A stretch of 64,000 nt of DNA from Telopea speciosissima (GCF_018873765.1 NC_057925.1:57982970-58046969); one strand, 5' to 3'. Shown: positions 1-12,431, counted from the first letter of the stretch. The notes: generated by a model not told the origin, from the sequence alone. Numbers and translations: made by a program.

Positions 1-1380
1 ACGATTCAAGACCTTTGAAGATATTGCGGGCGAGATGTTCTAATGGGGAATCACAATTCTGCTAAGGTCACAGGAAAAGGAAGTGTTGAAGCGCAATTTA
101 CTTACGGGAAGAAATGAAGTTAATGAATGTGTTGTATGTTCGAGAATTCGTAAGAATTTGGTCTCTGCTAGTATACTTTGTAAGAATGGTTTTAAAACCG
201 TTCTTGAGTGCGATAACATGATGTTGTCCAAGGGGGTGTCTTTGTGGGAAAGGGTTATTACTATGGCATAGGCAGAAAGAAAAATAGGACACTTGTTAAT
301 ATGGTAAATGCTATGTTATCGGTGCTAGTTTACCAGAATAACTTGTGGGGTGAGGCATTATTAAGCGCATGTCATATAAGTAATAGGATTCCTTCTAAAA
401 ATACAATCAAGTCCATATGAGTTATGGAAAGGAAGGAAGCCTAACATTGGATATTTTAAAGTGTGGGGGTGCTTAGCCTTTTATAGAACACCAGATCCTA
501 AAAGGACAAAAGTGGGTCCTAGAGTACTTAAAAGTGTGTTAGGTAGGATATGCTGAAAATTCAAAAGCATATAGACTTTTGGATGCGGATTCTAACATAA
601 TTGTTGAATCAAGAGATGTAGAATTTATAGAAAATAAATTCATCAATGAATCAAAATACGAAGAGGTACCTATTCAGACATCATCTTCTATTTTGGAGTC
701 TAGTGGTCACACTAACATGGAAACTCAACCATCTCTTAGTTTGAAAAGAGATTGAGTGTGATTAGTGAACCCAAAGAAGTCAAAGAGTTAGAAAAGGGAA
801 AAGGACTTAGGTCAGGTTTTATTTCCTCACAAGCTCTTGTTTTTCTTATGGAAGGGAATAGGAAAGTTGTTCTAAATGAAATACCAATAGTATTTAATTT
901 AGAAGATGGTCCTAAAACATATAGTGAGGCTATGTGTTCCAGGGATTCAGCTTTCGGAAGAGGCTATAAATGATGAGATGGATTCCATAATGTCTAATGG
1001 CACATGGGTGCTAGTTGATTTACCTCAAGGATCTAAACCCATAGGTTGTAAGTGGGTATTTCGAAAGAAATTGAATACAGAGATGGATCTGTCCAAAAAT
1101 TTAAGGCAAGGTTAATTGCCAAAGGTTTTAAACAAAAGGAAGGCATTGACTATTTTGATACATATGCACCTGTTGCTAGAATAACATCCATTAGAGTGTT
1201 ATTTGCCTTAGTTTCATTATATATGACCTATATGTTTATCGAGATGGATGTTAAACAAAGCGTTTTAAATGGTGATTTAGATGAAGAAGTCTATATGGAA
1301 CAACACCGAGAGTTTGTTCTCGTATACATAACTATTTTAGTTAGAGATATTAAGATGTTTATTACAATCTAGTGGGGGAT
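1..1380 (+). pseudogene. decayed Copia gag-pol remnant
   Basis: This is a broken, partly deleted Copia-type polyprotein read on the plus strand in several frames. About 83-240 encodes a pre-integrase segment (RKNLVSASILCKNGFKTV). About 300-530 encodes the end of the integrase region (SNRIPS, LWKGRKPNIGYFKVWGCLAF in a shifted frame). About 960-1320 encodes the start of reverse transcriptase ([48 protein letters not shown]). The rest of the reverse transcriptase, including the YVDD box, and the RNase H are missing. The remnant jumps to a purine-rich tract (AGTGGGGGAT) directly before an LTR. The element continues off the left edge of the window. It cannot encode a working product. The family assignment is secure and the exact lineage is not. 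Confidence 0.85.
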
Positions 1381-2066
1381 TGTTAGATAGATTGTAATAA
1401 AAGATAGATTATATAAATAATTTGTTATTTTGGGAAAAATGCTTTAGTCCCACATCGAAAAACTACAAAAGTTATAAATGGTATTTATTATATTACCTTC
1501 TTTATCTCTTGAATTAAATCGGAAAAGGAGACATTCGGTGTATATGCGAGGACGGCGTAGGCCGTCGCTGCACACGCACACACGTGCGGCGTGGGCGTGG
1601 GACAGAGGCGTTAGTGGCGTACGCACACACTTAGCACTTTGCGCTTGCATCGCGATGCAAGCGTCGTCTGATCGTGCGTTTTTTTTTTTTTAAATGATGA
1701 GATCCGTCGGATTAGAAGATCCTAAGGTCACGTCTCGATAGGATATGGCTGTTGTGAGCGAGGTTCATCTCGGTTTAATCTAGACCGTTAGATCATATGG
1801 CAATAGATCTAATGGATCTACAGAATAAATAGATATGTCTATTCGAAGAGGTGCTCCACTTCTATAAAATAGAGTCATGTGTTCAAACGAATTATCTCTC
1901 CCTCTTACAATTCAGTATCTCTAAGTGGAGTTCTGTGTTTTATATTTATTGCTTTGTTGATTCTGAAGGTGAATTTGTCGTGTGGGGTAAATATCTCCTT
2001 TAAGATAACGAGATCGCGTTCAAAGCAGTTTGAAGTTTCGTTCTTCAAACAGAGTTTTTTCCAACA
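1381..2066 (+). mobile_element. 3' LTR of the decayed Copia element
   Basis: The LTR begins TGTTAGATAG immediately after the polypurine tract at 1371-1380. A candidate end is CCAACA at 2066, which nearly mirrors the start; a second candidate end is the CA at 2082. A TATA-like TATAAAATAG lies near 1863. The partner 5' LTR is outside the window, so length and target duplication cannot be confirmed. Confidence 0.6.
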
Positions 2067-2797
2067 TATCAATTACTGTTCATGAAAAAAGTAACTTTAC
2101 GCAATATTTTCACCCCAATAAAACCCCACAACATGTGAGTCCCATCTTCCAAACAATCCCACCCCACCTTCCCCTCTAATCAAATGGAGCCTAAATGTAC
2201 CAACCTTACTTGTAACTTAATGAAGCTTTATGTTCTTTATCATAAAAAAACTCAGTTGATTCTTTCCTCCATCATATCCGAGCCGTAAAAACGATTGCTC
2301 CACATAGAATTTTTCTTTATGCACCAATGGCTTTCAAAGTGCTTTTGGTCATAGCTCACAAACACTAACTATAAACTATTGATACAATTTAGAGAAAATT
2401 TGATTCGGTTAAATTCTAACTTAACGATTTTACCTTTGAAATGAAATCAAACCGAACCCAACCCCTACCTCACACCTTTCCTTGCTGAACACCTACTTGC
2501 TCCTCCATTGATTATTTACACTTTACAATGAATGACCATGACCGGCCTATTATGAACTTTAATGTTTTTTTCGAGCCCAAATGTGAGAAGGCAGTTTGTG
2601 ACATTTGTGATCCTTTTTAGCCAAAAGTTAGTTTTTGGGGCCTATGGATTATGGTATTGCACGATGTTCACAAGAGGTGAAGGGAATCTTGTAGCAAACA
2701 CTGGACGAGGCAATGAAGATGGAAATCGCAGAGCTAGATGTGTGGAAAAATATTGAAAATTTGAAAAAGATGACTTAATTCTATGACTAGGTAGAGT
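2067..2797. other. intergenic, no gene seen
   Basis: AT-rich sequence with only short chance ORFs. I see no conserved protein segment or clear repeat ends. Confidence 0.5.
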
Positions 2798-3055
2798 TAG
2801 GGGTGTAAATGAATAGTCGAAATCTGTATCTGTATCCGTGTAGCACTATCCGTATCCGTCCAAAAGCTAAACGGATATGGATATAGATAGACTATAGCTA
2901 TCCGAAAAGCTATATTAACATGTAAATGGATAAAATTTCTGATCCATATCCGTGTCCGTATCCACTTAGTATTATCTGAATTCGTTTGAAAGTTAATTGA
3001 ATGCGGATGCGGATATAGCATTATCCGAGCCAAATCCGATCCGTTTATATCCCTA
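2798..3055. mobile_element. hAT-type miniature element (258 bp)
   Basis: The ends are inverted: TAGGGGTGTAAATG on the left and, reverse-complemented, TAGGGATATAAACG on the right. They are flanked by near-identical 8-bp duplications, GGTAGAGT (2790-2797) and GGTTGAGT (3056-3063). The interior is rich in ATCCGT/ACGGAT motifs in both orientations, as in the subterminal repeats of Ac-like hAT elements. There is no coding capacity, so it would have been moved by a transposase encoded elsewhere. It lies about 0.5 kb upstream of the RRM gene. Confidence 0.75.
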
Positions 3056-3479
3056 GGTTGAGTTTGTCCATGAAGAAAAAAAAGTCTGGTCATGTGGCTA
3101 TGCACCCAAACACAAGAGTGTAAGGAATTACTATCCTACCCCTGGAAAAAAAGAGCCTTTGTACGTGCTCTCATTGACCGTGACGTCGGTGTAGGGGCTT
3201 TGGATTTTGTATGTCTCGATGCTTAACAAGGTAAAGCTGAACCGCTGGGACAGGAGGGTAAGCCAGCGTCCTGTCTCTCTCTTTTTCATCTAAAATGACG
3301 TTGCTGCCCTCTTATATACCGATACGGTTTCGTTAGTATCGCAATGCATCAAAGAACCCTACGCAAGACACGTGTACACTAAACCCTATATTAAGTTCTA
3401 GCATATATTAATTATGCAACCATGCCTTCCCTAAAAAGTTCGCCAGTTTTTCTTTTCTTTCTTCGGCTCAGCTGTTTAT

Positions 3480-3581
3480 AGTCTTCAACAATATCGATTC
3501 TTCAAGAAAGAGAGAAAGAGAGACAGAGAGAGATAAAGCAAGAGCGAGGGCCAAAAGGGGATCCGGGAACGTTGAGAAAAA
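3480..3581 (+). promoter_or_regulatory. GA-rich 5' leader of the RRM gene
   Basis: A purine-rich GAAAGAGAGA tract (about 3506-3550) precedes the ATG at 3582. GA/CT-rich leaders are common near plant transcription starts. The actual start site is not visible, and a weak TATA-like stretch near 3390 is only a guess. Confidence 0.4.
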
Positions 3582-4884
3582 ATGTTCTACAGAGGGTAAG
3601 AGGGTTTTCGAACTGATTTTGGTTTATGTTTTACTTTCTGATACAGATTTCAGTGCTTCCTTTCTCTTCTTTACATTCTGTTTTTGTTATACTTCTTTAT
3701 GCGTTCTTCAACATGTCAAACAGCCGTAGTGCTGTGGGATCTATTCATTCTCCATTGGGGATTATTTATTTTTGTACTGTTAGCTCTTTCACTAAAAATT
3801 TATGGGTAGCTTCAGACTGCAAGTTTAAGTTTCAAAGGTTCTTTTGTCTTTCCCTATATCTGCTACATGGTTTCTCGCTATTTGATTCTCTAAATATTAA
3901 ATTTTTAGTTTTATTTAGGCATAACTGTGGTTTACGAGTCGAAATTTTTTTTGGGTTGTCTTTATTTTGGTTCGAAGATGTGAAAACCAAAAATAGGGAT
4001 GTTTAGGAGGAAAGGATAAATCGACTCAAATTTTTTAATGGGTGGGTAGTGTGGAATTAGAGTATTGACGGGTGGGTTATCGTTTCTTTTGGTTTTGTGG
4101 GTTGTTCGGGGACTGAAGGAAGTACGTCGATGGTGGCGATGGCCGGGAAATGGGTCCAAAACGGCAGCGGATACTTGATCAGCCTACACCATTTTATGGG
4201 GCTTCTGCGGGTTCGAGTTTCATGTATAATGATGCTTCTTCTCCTTATGCTTACGTTGGTCAGCCTCCATTCCCAGTTGTTCGACTGCGAGGGCTGCCCT
4301 TTGATTGCACAGAAGCTGATGTGACTGAGTTCTTTCATGGTCTAGATATTGTCGATATTCTATTCGTCCACAAAAATGGCAGGTTCAGTGGGGAGGCCTT
4401 TGTTGTTTTAGGCTACCCCATTCAAGTTGATTTTGCAATTCAGAGGAACAGGCAGAACATGGGTAGGCGTTACATTGAAGTTTTCAGGAGTAAGAGACAA
4501 GAATATTACAAGGCCATAGCAAATGAAGTTTCTGATGCCCGTGGTGGTTCACCCCGCCAGAGTGCTCGGGCAAGATCCTACGATGATGCTGCAAAAGACT
4601 CAGCTCAACATACTGGGGTATTGCGATTGAGAGGATTGCCATTTTCAGCTGGGAAGGATGATATTATGGATTTCTTTAAAGATTTCATGCTCTCAGAAGA
4701 TTCTATTCATATCACACTCAATATGGATGGGAGGCCCACAGGTGAAGCATTTGTGGAGTTTGCGAATCCAGAGGATTCAAAAGCTGCGATGGTGAAAGAC
4801 AGGATGACCCTCGGGAGTCGTTATATAGAGCTATTCCCTTCATCAAATGAGGAGTTGGATGAAGCAGTTTCAAGGGGACGGTGA
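3582..4884 (+). CDS. hnRNP H/F-like two-RRM RNA-binding protein
   Basis: This is an RNA-binding protein with two quasi-RRM domains, related to animal hnRNP H/F and to the plant At5g66010/At3g20890 family. That family is expected in the nucleus, in pre-mRNA processing. The coding sequence joins exon 3582-3595 (MFYRG, 14 nt, donor GTAAG) to exon 4119-4884, giving 259 residues. The first intron (3596-4118) is inferred from a consensus donor, an AG acceptor at 4117-4118, and a junction reading KYVDGGDGRE into MGPKRQR. RRM1 spans about residues 57-140 (VVRLRGLPF; GRFSGEAFVVL). RRM2 spans about 172-250 (VLRLRGLPF; GRPTGEAFVEF). The protein ends IELFPSSNEELDEAVSRGR, typical for the family. If the tiny first exon were wrong, translation could start at the in-frame ATG 4150 (244 residues). 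The reading frame is intact. Confidence 0.92.
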
Positions 4885-5759
4885 TGCATTCCAGTAACAG
4901 TTTTGTATATTTGACAATTTTTGACTTTATAAGATTTTTTGTTCTTTCTTTTCCCCACTCTGCTAGTTTTATTCTAGTTAGAATTACTAAACCTTTTATC
5001 AGCAGTTTTAGTGGTGAGATATTTCACATTTAAAAGCAGATACCGGAACTTTTTTCTGCAGGAAGCATAGATTATATTTATGTATTTTGGTTAATTTATG
5101 ACTTATACTTATATATTCCTGTTTTATCTATTGCATATATATTTACATATGACATGCTTGCTGTGACACTATTATTGGAGTTATGTATAAGTTGGACCCT
5201 TGTTTTGTATCATCCGTGCATTGATATTTATTCCTTACTACTAAAGTATGCTTGTTGTTTCCAGTTTCCATGCTTCTCGTGTTTGAGTATTCTGCGATGG
5301 ATTGTATAACAGATTATTTTCCTTTTGCATTTGATTTATTTATTTTTGTAATTTCAGTAGTTTTGCTTTTGTGCATTTTGGGCTGCCTCGAATAAGATTT
5401 CCTGTTTCTAGATTGAGAATGTTGCTCTTTGTTTGAAATTTCTGAAATAATTATTAATTTCGCACAAGGAGCCAGATATTGGATTTTGATTCTAGACTCT
5501 AATAGAAATTTCTCATTAAAAATTGTTCTTTAAGATTCTGTGCTAATTTTGATACCATCCCTATCTATCAGTAGTTCTTTTTCCAGATGATTGTTTGCCC
5601 CTTTCATTATAAAAATTAAAAGGGTAGTTAGTTATGGTACTATAGGAATTTGAGGAGGAGCATGATAAGTATAAAAATGTGGACGATGAAGGGTTGAATT
5701 GGGTGATCCTCTCTTTTATAAGAGGATTAGAGGGTAAGTGGTAGGATGGGACTTTCTTT
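4885..5759. other. 3' UTR of the RRM gene and intergenic
   Basis: T-rich sequence follows the stop codon, as in plant 3' UTRs, with several possible poly(A) regions (for example around 4915-4950). No second gene is visible. Confidence 0.4.
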
Positions 5760-6200
5760 TTGTAGCTAACGAAGGAGATTATATTGTAAAGGAAAAGATA
5801 ATATTACAAATACATAAAAAATACAACATGAGGCTCAGTCAAAAAAAGGGGGGGGGGTTAAGTCAAGGGTGGTAAGATCCACATACAAAGATTGTCTAAC
5901 TGCTCCATCTCTGCGTAATTCATCAGCTAAGAATTTGCAGATCTTTCAATGAGAATGAAAAGTTTCCTAATGAGGTGATAATACCTCCAAGGCCCATCCT
6001 CATGAGACTGCATCCACCAAATCACCACCATTGAGTTTCCGTCAATTATATTGTTCACCCAACCATGGGAAAGAGAGTCCTTCAGGCCCTTGATAATTGC
6101 CTTAAAGATCTGAAATGATAAGAGTCTTCTGTTACCAATAATACCTGAGAAGGTGAGGGCATTCCTTCCCATGGTTCCCTAACGCTCTCGTAATACTTAC
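5760..6200 (-). mobile_element. LINE 3'-end remnant with RNase H-like segment
   Basis: On the minus strand, 6172-5927 encodes a segment resembling the RNase H domain at the end of many plant LINEs: LSHGWVNNIIDGNSMVVIWW, then GPWRYYHLIRKL. The pattern matches the 'hG...v.vegDS..vv..i.....PW....li..i' signature. Downstream on that strand is TTTTATGTATTTGTAATATT with T-rich sequence, like a LINE 3' tail. The reverse transcriptase is not recognisable. A 9-10 G run at 5849-5858 interrupts the tail. An RNase H-like host fragment is a less likely alternative. Confidence 0.5.
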
Positions 6201-8222
6201 CAAGCCAGAGTTACCTAGTTGTTGGAAGGGAAGTGACTAACAAGAAAAGTCTCTCCTATGAAATGCTCTAATATAGAAGGAAGAAATGGATTGATGCAAG
6301 AGTATCCTCTGAGGTGGTTCCATAAATGCTTCCACATAAGTGGGGCATTGGCCAGTTGAGACCCTTGAGGTTCTATCCAGTAAAGAAGGGCTAACCTTTA
6401 CAGATCTAAGAAGTGAGGCATTGGCTCGTTGAGACCTTTACCAATCTAAGTGTTGTTATAAGGTGTTAGTCCTTTTCCATAAATTGCTTTAATTTGACCA
6501 GGTGTCTATCCCATATGTGTGGAAAATCAGCTAACCATCTTACCATTCTTTTTGGATTTGTCGTGGGAAGGTGGTGCCATTTGTTGAAATTGATTGATCA
6601 ATATTGGATTTTTCCAGAGTGTTATAATTGTATATTTGTTGTATTGGTGCCTCAACCCTTTGGCAAAGGAGTACGATTCTCTGGGTATCTGTCATAGTTG
6701 GATAGTGGGTTTTAGAGGAAGGAATTATAGCGGATATTTAGGGAACCCCAGCACCTCCTTTATGGGTTTAGTGAGCAATCATTTATTATGGTTAATTGGC
6801 TTATTGTCCCTCGCTTGTTTTGGGGCTCATGCATGAATTCAGTTATGCAAGATTGATTTTGGATGTTATCTTTATGGTTTGATCCTCCTTGTTCTCACTC
6901 CTCCCACCACCACCCCCCAACAATGAAAAAGGGTGTTTGGGGGGGGGGGGTGTCATCAAGCTTAACTTCAATGTTGTCTTCATGAGAACTTGGTTATGTG
7001 CATTTTTTAAGCTTGCAAGCCATATTCTATTAGGGTGGAGACCAGGGCAATTTTTGGTGACCCTTTTTTTTCACTTTGAAGTATGGGAATGGGAATGGGA
7101 TGGCCTAGGGTGATTCTTGAGACATTCAATGATAGGCTGTTTTTGAGACTATAATCTGTAATGGAGATATCAGAACCATAAGTCTAAGGATCAGCTGGAT
7201 CAATTTGGAACTGGCCAAGGTCCATCTGAGATAGCTTTAGCTAGGATCAATCTGTCCAAGATTACTTTGGGTCAGATGGAAAGAGGTTTTGATTTGCCAA
7301 TGCGGGCTGATCCAGATTGGGACCAATCAGGGTCAATCCTCCCTGTCCCATATCCTTTGACCATCGATCAGAATCCTTCATACTCTTGGTTATTGAATTT
7401 CAACCTCTCTTCTCATTAGAAGCTCTATTGAACAATGAAGTAGCCACTTCTCCCCCTCTCTCCCAAAAGGAGGGTGGGAAGGAATGGAGAGGGAGGAAAC
7501 ATGAAATGTCCCAATATTACACTACCTTCTTCCAACCATTGGATTTCCCTCGCCTTTGGGTTGCAAGGGTTTTGTATTGATGTGAGCACCCATTTGTAAC
7601 CATCTTTGGTGGTTCTGTTAGTGATAGTGCACCTGAGAGTTCATCCGCTTCCTTAACCCAACTAGTTCTTACTCTTAGATACTTGGGGTCAGGTAGAGGA
7701 ACCTTGTTTTGTCCTTCAATTCTATGTATGCTATTTTTCCCCCTTAAAAACCAAGAAAAGTTGACTACCCATCAAGGCCATCAAGGATGGTAAGTAATGC
7801 CCCTTAACCAAATCCTCACCATCCAAACACTCCTCGCCCATTTACCAGTCTACCTTTTGTCCACATCCCCTAAGTGTAGCATGATTATATCCGTTTTGGA
7901 TTTTTTGATGGTCTCCATAACCATCTTGTAATTCTTTGAGGTACCCAATCTTTAAGATCCTTGTGAGCAACTGTGCATCTTTAAGATCTTGGTACTCTAT
8001 ACTTTCTAGGCGGATACCCTTGGTGGCATGGTATGATGGAATGCCATCATTGTCACTTTGAGCATCATTTGAAACCCAAACTTAGAGCAAAAAAAGTAAC
8101 AAAATAAAAAATCTCCAAATCTTTCTCAAAACCAACTCCTCCCCCTGTTTATAAGCCATTTGCGTTAACTACAGCTGAAGGTTATGCCCAGGTCATTGTA
8201 GAAGATGTATGTAACAAATGTT
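6201..8222. other. intergenic, no gene seen
   Basis: Short ORFs only. About 6340-6450 holds an imperfect local duplication (GGCATTGGCCAGTTGAGAC / GGCATTGGCTCGTTGAGAC). A G run lies at 6940-6950. No conserved protein was recognised. Confidence 0.4.
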
Positions 8223-8420
8223 ATAAGGTGGAATTAAGGGGTGTCAAAATGTGGACTGACCCGACCCAAGCTGAAGCTTATTGGATCGGCTTCAGATTGG
8301 GGTATTGTGGAATCGGTTGAAAACTGGACTGCATTGAAACCAAACCCAAACCGATGTAAAACAATAAGAAACCGATACCAACCCGAAAATCATAAAAAAA
8401 CATGTTTGTTCCCAAAATTA

Positions 8421-8482
8421 TGTGTGTGTGTGTGTATATATATATATATGTATACGCACATAATATATATATACACACACAT
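8421..8482. repeat. (TG)n-(TA)n-(CA)n microsatellite
   Basis: TG repeats pass into TA repeats, then TACGCACATAA, TA repeats and CA repeats. The tract is roughly self-complementary and could form a cruciform. Confidence 0.9.
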
Positions 8483-8513
8483 GATAAACCGAACTGAATC
8501 CGATAGCAAACTT

Positions 8514-9698
8514 TGATGTTGGGGCGGGGGGGGGGGTAAGGTTGAAACAACTCTAAAACCCTCCCGGATAGGATCCCAAGTCAGTACCCCACTCAAATAG
8601 AAACCCGAAAACCAACTGAAAACTCAAACCACTCAGAATAACACCAAACTCTAGGAAACAATAGTTAATAGGAAGGACAAGAACCCTTCAAAGATGGGAA
8701 TGATCCGATGAGTGGTTTGGAGTAATTTGGGTAACAGTGATCTCACGGGCGGAGATCTCATGAATAGTAAAACTAAAATTAAATCCAATCAAGCCAAAGG
8801 ATTCCCCTCAAACTTGGATCGGGTATGAGTTTAAGTAAGATTAATAAAACCCCCCAAGATTGGAACTCAAGCAGATGGCCAGATAAGTAATTAGGAAAAA
8901 AATTTTGAAATTCCAAATTTGCAGGTTTGAAGTGATTTTTAAGAGCAGTCAAATAACAGAACCAAAGGACTCCAAACTCACGTTGAGTTGCACCCTAGGA
9001 GAGGCCTTTAATATTCCAAAGTATCACTGCAGACAGCCTAAGGGTTTGGGTTTAATCAAAGATCAACTATTTGCTGAAATACACACAAAAACAGAGCATT
9101 CGCAGGTATGTTAAATCAGAGATTAAACACTGTTTCGAATTCACCTGTGGGTTGGGGTATGATGATGGAAGAAAAGGCAGGCAAATCTGTTGAATTCAGT
9201 GATCGAACTCCAACCAGAAGCAGCAGTTGTTGGACAGATCTCAAGTCAGGGTGTAAGTGGCGGGTAGAACACAGAGAGAAGAAGAAAACCTATATCAGGT
9301 CTAGCGTGTCCCACCCACTGTCTCTCACAGATTCTTAAGGCTAAACAGCACTCGGTAACTTTAATTAATCAAATCATATCTGGCTCGACAGCCTTACAAT
9401 GTATATATAAACTAAAAAAAACAACTCCTAGTAGGAATAGGAGAAACCAACTCCTAGTAGGATTACAATTTTGCTGAAATAAAAACACCTAATAACTAAC
9501 TATTCCTACTTGAACTAGGAATGAAAATAAGCTATTACTAAGCCTAATCTCGTATGCCTACCATGTACCCACATTCTAGGCCAATCAAAGTGGCCCATTA
9601 CAAAGAAAACACATGGAATTAAAGGCCCAATGCATACATAACCCAACCTAAGGCTTATTTCCACTAAAATAAGCCCTCTAGGTGACTTATCTGCATCA
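8514..9698 (-). mobile_element. probable solo LTR nested in the GGGTGTCA element
   Basis: The segment starts TGATG (8514-8518) and ends CATCA (9694-9698), the terminal inverted arrangement of an LTR. It interrupts the CCGAAC/ACCGG-rich subterminal sequence of the surrounding element. Read on the minus strand it opens TGATGCAGATAAGTCACC and has a TATATATAC box (about 9405). The flanks AACTT and AACCG match only partly, so a target duplication is not proved. No internal region or second LTR is present. Confidence 0.45.
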
Positions 9699-9840
9699 AA
9701 CCGGTAAGAGGAAACCAAAATAAATCAAATCAAATCCAAACCAAACCTTCCTTTATTGGTTTGGTTTCGGATCACTTATTCTCACACCGAAACCGATTCA
9801 GCCTGACCGAAACCAAACCGAACTGACCGAATGACACCCA

Positions 9841-10809
9841 TAAGGTGGATAATAATTTAGACACGGAGCTTTGAAGATTATTCCATATGATCAGTTCTAT
9901 CAGACATATCGCTTCCCACATGAGATGCTTTTTCCAGTTGATGCTGAGGACAGCTAATTGTCTGTTGTTTTGTTACTAATTATCTCTTTAAAGTGTCACT
10001 GAAAAGGGGGGAAAAAAATTTTCACTTTGGTGTAGTAGCAACCATATGTTGGTCCTGGGCTTTTAGTATATTTAAATTCAGTTTGATATAGATGGGAATT
10101 GGATCAGCCCAAAACGTTTGCCATTTCATTTATGGAATGTAATAAACTATTAGAAAATTCTGGGGTTTATTTGTGGAGAGTGGATCCTGCTGCCAGAAGT
10201 GCATGCTTTCGGATCGGTTTACAGCTGAAATACCCTATTAAGGGACCATGGCAGCCATAACTACTTATAATCTTGGCATTGTGCCTTATCAATATCAATA
10301 TTCTGGCTAGGAGAAATAGAAACAATAGAAGGAATTGCCAGTGGACTGTCTACACATGATCGATTGGATGGCTGAAAAAAAATAACCCTTGTGTCTGAAG
10401 AATTGGGTGTGCAACCACTGCTCCATTTTGGGGGTTGTGGAGATGGTGACACAAGAAACATTTGATACACCATATTTAAGTTGCAAAACACATTATCTCC
10501 AGGTCCATCAGACATGAGGGAAGAAGACACTTTCAAGGAAAGATGGGTGTAAGTGGAACCCACAGAGGGGAATCAAAAGGGGATATCAAGGGCCTCTGTA
10601 TCCCCCACCCCCCCCAACCCAAAAAAAAATTAAAATTATGAAACACCAGAAAAATCTAAATCAGATGAGAGCAGCAGTAACAATTAGAACTGGGTTGGCC
10701 ACAGATTACGAGAATACAGAGAGATGTTCGCCATTTTACCATATATTCCTTTCCCTCAGTGCCTGAAGATTCTATAGGTATCTCAGGGTTAAGATGATAA
10801 CATAATTCT
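9841..10809. other. intergenic, no gene seen
   Basis: Only short ORFs without recognisable similarity. An A-rich/C-rich tract lies at 10600-10640. Confidence 0.4.
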
Positions 10810-12123
10810 CAGGCGTTGCCTGGGCGACGAGGTGGTTCTTGAATGCCTAGGTGACTGGTCACCATATTGTTCAAGGCGCCCCAGATAGAAAATAGAGGGA
10901 AAAGAAAGGAAAAAAATGAGGAAGATGGGAAGCACAAGAAGGAAAAAAGGTGAAATGGGAAGTAAAACCTGAAAGAACAGAAGAGTAAGAAGAAAAAATT
11001 AGGGAGAAGAAGCAGTAGCAGCTGCCACTACCAACAGAGGTTGCAGCGGCAGCCACTGCTGCCACCGTCCATCGCCTTCATAGAAGTAGTAGTAGTAGGA
11101 GCAGAACGAGAGAGGTGCGTACCTGGAACTCATGCTGCAAACACCTCCTCTTCATCCATCCACATCAAAGAGGAATAAGATGATTATGTGTGTGTCATTT
11201 GTTAAATTGTAACTTTGAAGATGATACTTTCTTAATTTATACATTGCTCTCCTCACAAGCAAGGTACTAAAACTCGGGTCTCGGTACCAACTCGGCCCTT
11301 TGAAAAACCGAGTCGAGTCGAGATCTCGCCGAGTTGGTGCATTTTTTTTTCTGACTCGAAGCCTCAACTCGGTGGGTTTTAGACCTAGTTTGGGTCTGAA
11401 ACTTGGTATTCAGTCTATTTTAGGCCATTTAAACACAATGACACTGTCAGATTTTGCAAAAACAAAGTCCAAATATGAGTTTCAGTTCGGACCATAGGTT
11501 GGTAGGCGATGACGTACTAAAATACCCTAGTCTACACATAATTTAGTAATAGAAAGCAAGCAAAACATTCAATTAATAGCTAAATAACTTAAATAAGAAT
11601 TAGAAATGTTAAAGTGATACATCAAATTGTTTAACAGTGTTACAACTATCATCACATAAAATGACTTTGAATCAAGTATTCAGTCCCCGCTAGTGTCACA
11701 TAGTCTTCCTATGACATACTGTTGCTGTAATGTTGCATATAGTGCTTCACAGCAAGCATATAAGAGTTCTGTCGAGTTAGGTAAGTAAATACATAGTAGA
11801 TGAGTCATTTCCATGGGTCGACCCGAGATCTCGACCCAAGATCCGAGATCTCGCCGAGATATGTTGAGTTAGGTGAGTAAATGCATAGTAGAAGGGTCAT
11901 TTCCATCGGTCAACCCGAGATCTCGCTGAGATCCTCGTCTCGGTTTCTCAGAATACCGAGAAACGCGCTGAGTCGAGACGAGTTTTAGCACTCTGCTCAC
12001 AGTAAAAGAAAATAAAATTTTTATTTTACATATGAACCTCTCTCAAAATTACATCTTAAAAACCCCCCTTTGTATATGCACGCCTTAGTTGCCTAGGCCA
12101 CCGCCTAGGTTTGCCTTGATGCC
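10810..12123. mobile_element. GCCTAGGCG-rich foldback-type element, host to a nested hAT
   Basis: The left end (CAGGCGTTGCCTGGGCGACG, from 10810) and right end (about 12081-12123) share repeated GCCTAGGCG-like motifs in opposite orientation, a dispersed plant repeat style. A purine-rich interior (10885-11030) and a separate hAT-type element (11260-11995) lie between. I see no convincing target duplication, so the boundaries are approximate. Confidence 0.4.
11260..11995. mobile_element. hAT-type miniature element, CTCGAGTCGAGA-rich (736 bp)
   Basis: The ends CAAGGTACTAAAACTCG and, reverse-complemented from the right, CAGAGTGCTAAAACTCG match at 14 of 17 positions. Flanks are CTCACAAG (11252-11259) and CTCACAGT (11996-12003), a decayed 8-bp duplication. 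Both subterminal regions carry many CCGAGATCTCG/GAGTCGAG motifs, plausible transposase-binding repeats. A tandem duplication of about 92 bp lies inside (copies near 11771 and 11863). There is no coding capacity. Confidence 0.6.
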
Positions 12124-12431
12124 ATTACAACTACGGATGATGAAACCTCAGAAAGTAGTAGCTTAAACCTATCTCAAACAGTCAGTGGAATGTGATGAAG
12201 GGGGAGCTGATTCAATGGTTTATTCAAGCATATTTGACAATGAGAGGGAGGGTGACAACTACTAGAACTGATCTGTGACGTTTTTTTTGGGGGGGGGGGG
12301 TTTGGAATGGCTGAGCAAAGCCCTGTCCCTTGTCAAAGCCTCTATTCAACCACCTGATTTGTTATCTGTTTTGCTGGGAAATCGAAGGGGAGAGTGAAAT
12401 CATGAGCAACAGCCTTGGGGACTCTAACTGT
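12124..12431. other. intergenic, no gene seen
   Basis: No ORF or repeat of note apart from a T8-G12 tract at about 12281-12301. Confidence 0.4.

Larger units (their letters stand above)
8236..9840. mobile_element. non-autonomous DNA element with GGGTGTCA ends, split by an LTR
   Basis: The left end GGGGTGTCA (8238-8246) and right end TGACACCCA (9832-9840) are inverted. Subterminal sequence carries ACCGAA/CCAAACC motifs typical of a widespread plant hAT-like miniature family. ATAAGGTGGA occurs on both sides (8223-8232 and 9840-9849), consistent with a target duplication, but a 5-bp gap on the left leaves the exact boundary unclear. Most of the interior is the inserted LTR at 8514-9698. Confidence 0.5.

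Noticed and set aside
3626..4006. 126-codon plus-strand ORF
   Set aside because: Lies in the first intron of the RRM gene and is T-rich, low-complexity and hydrophobic by composition.
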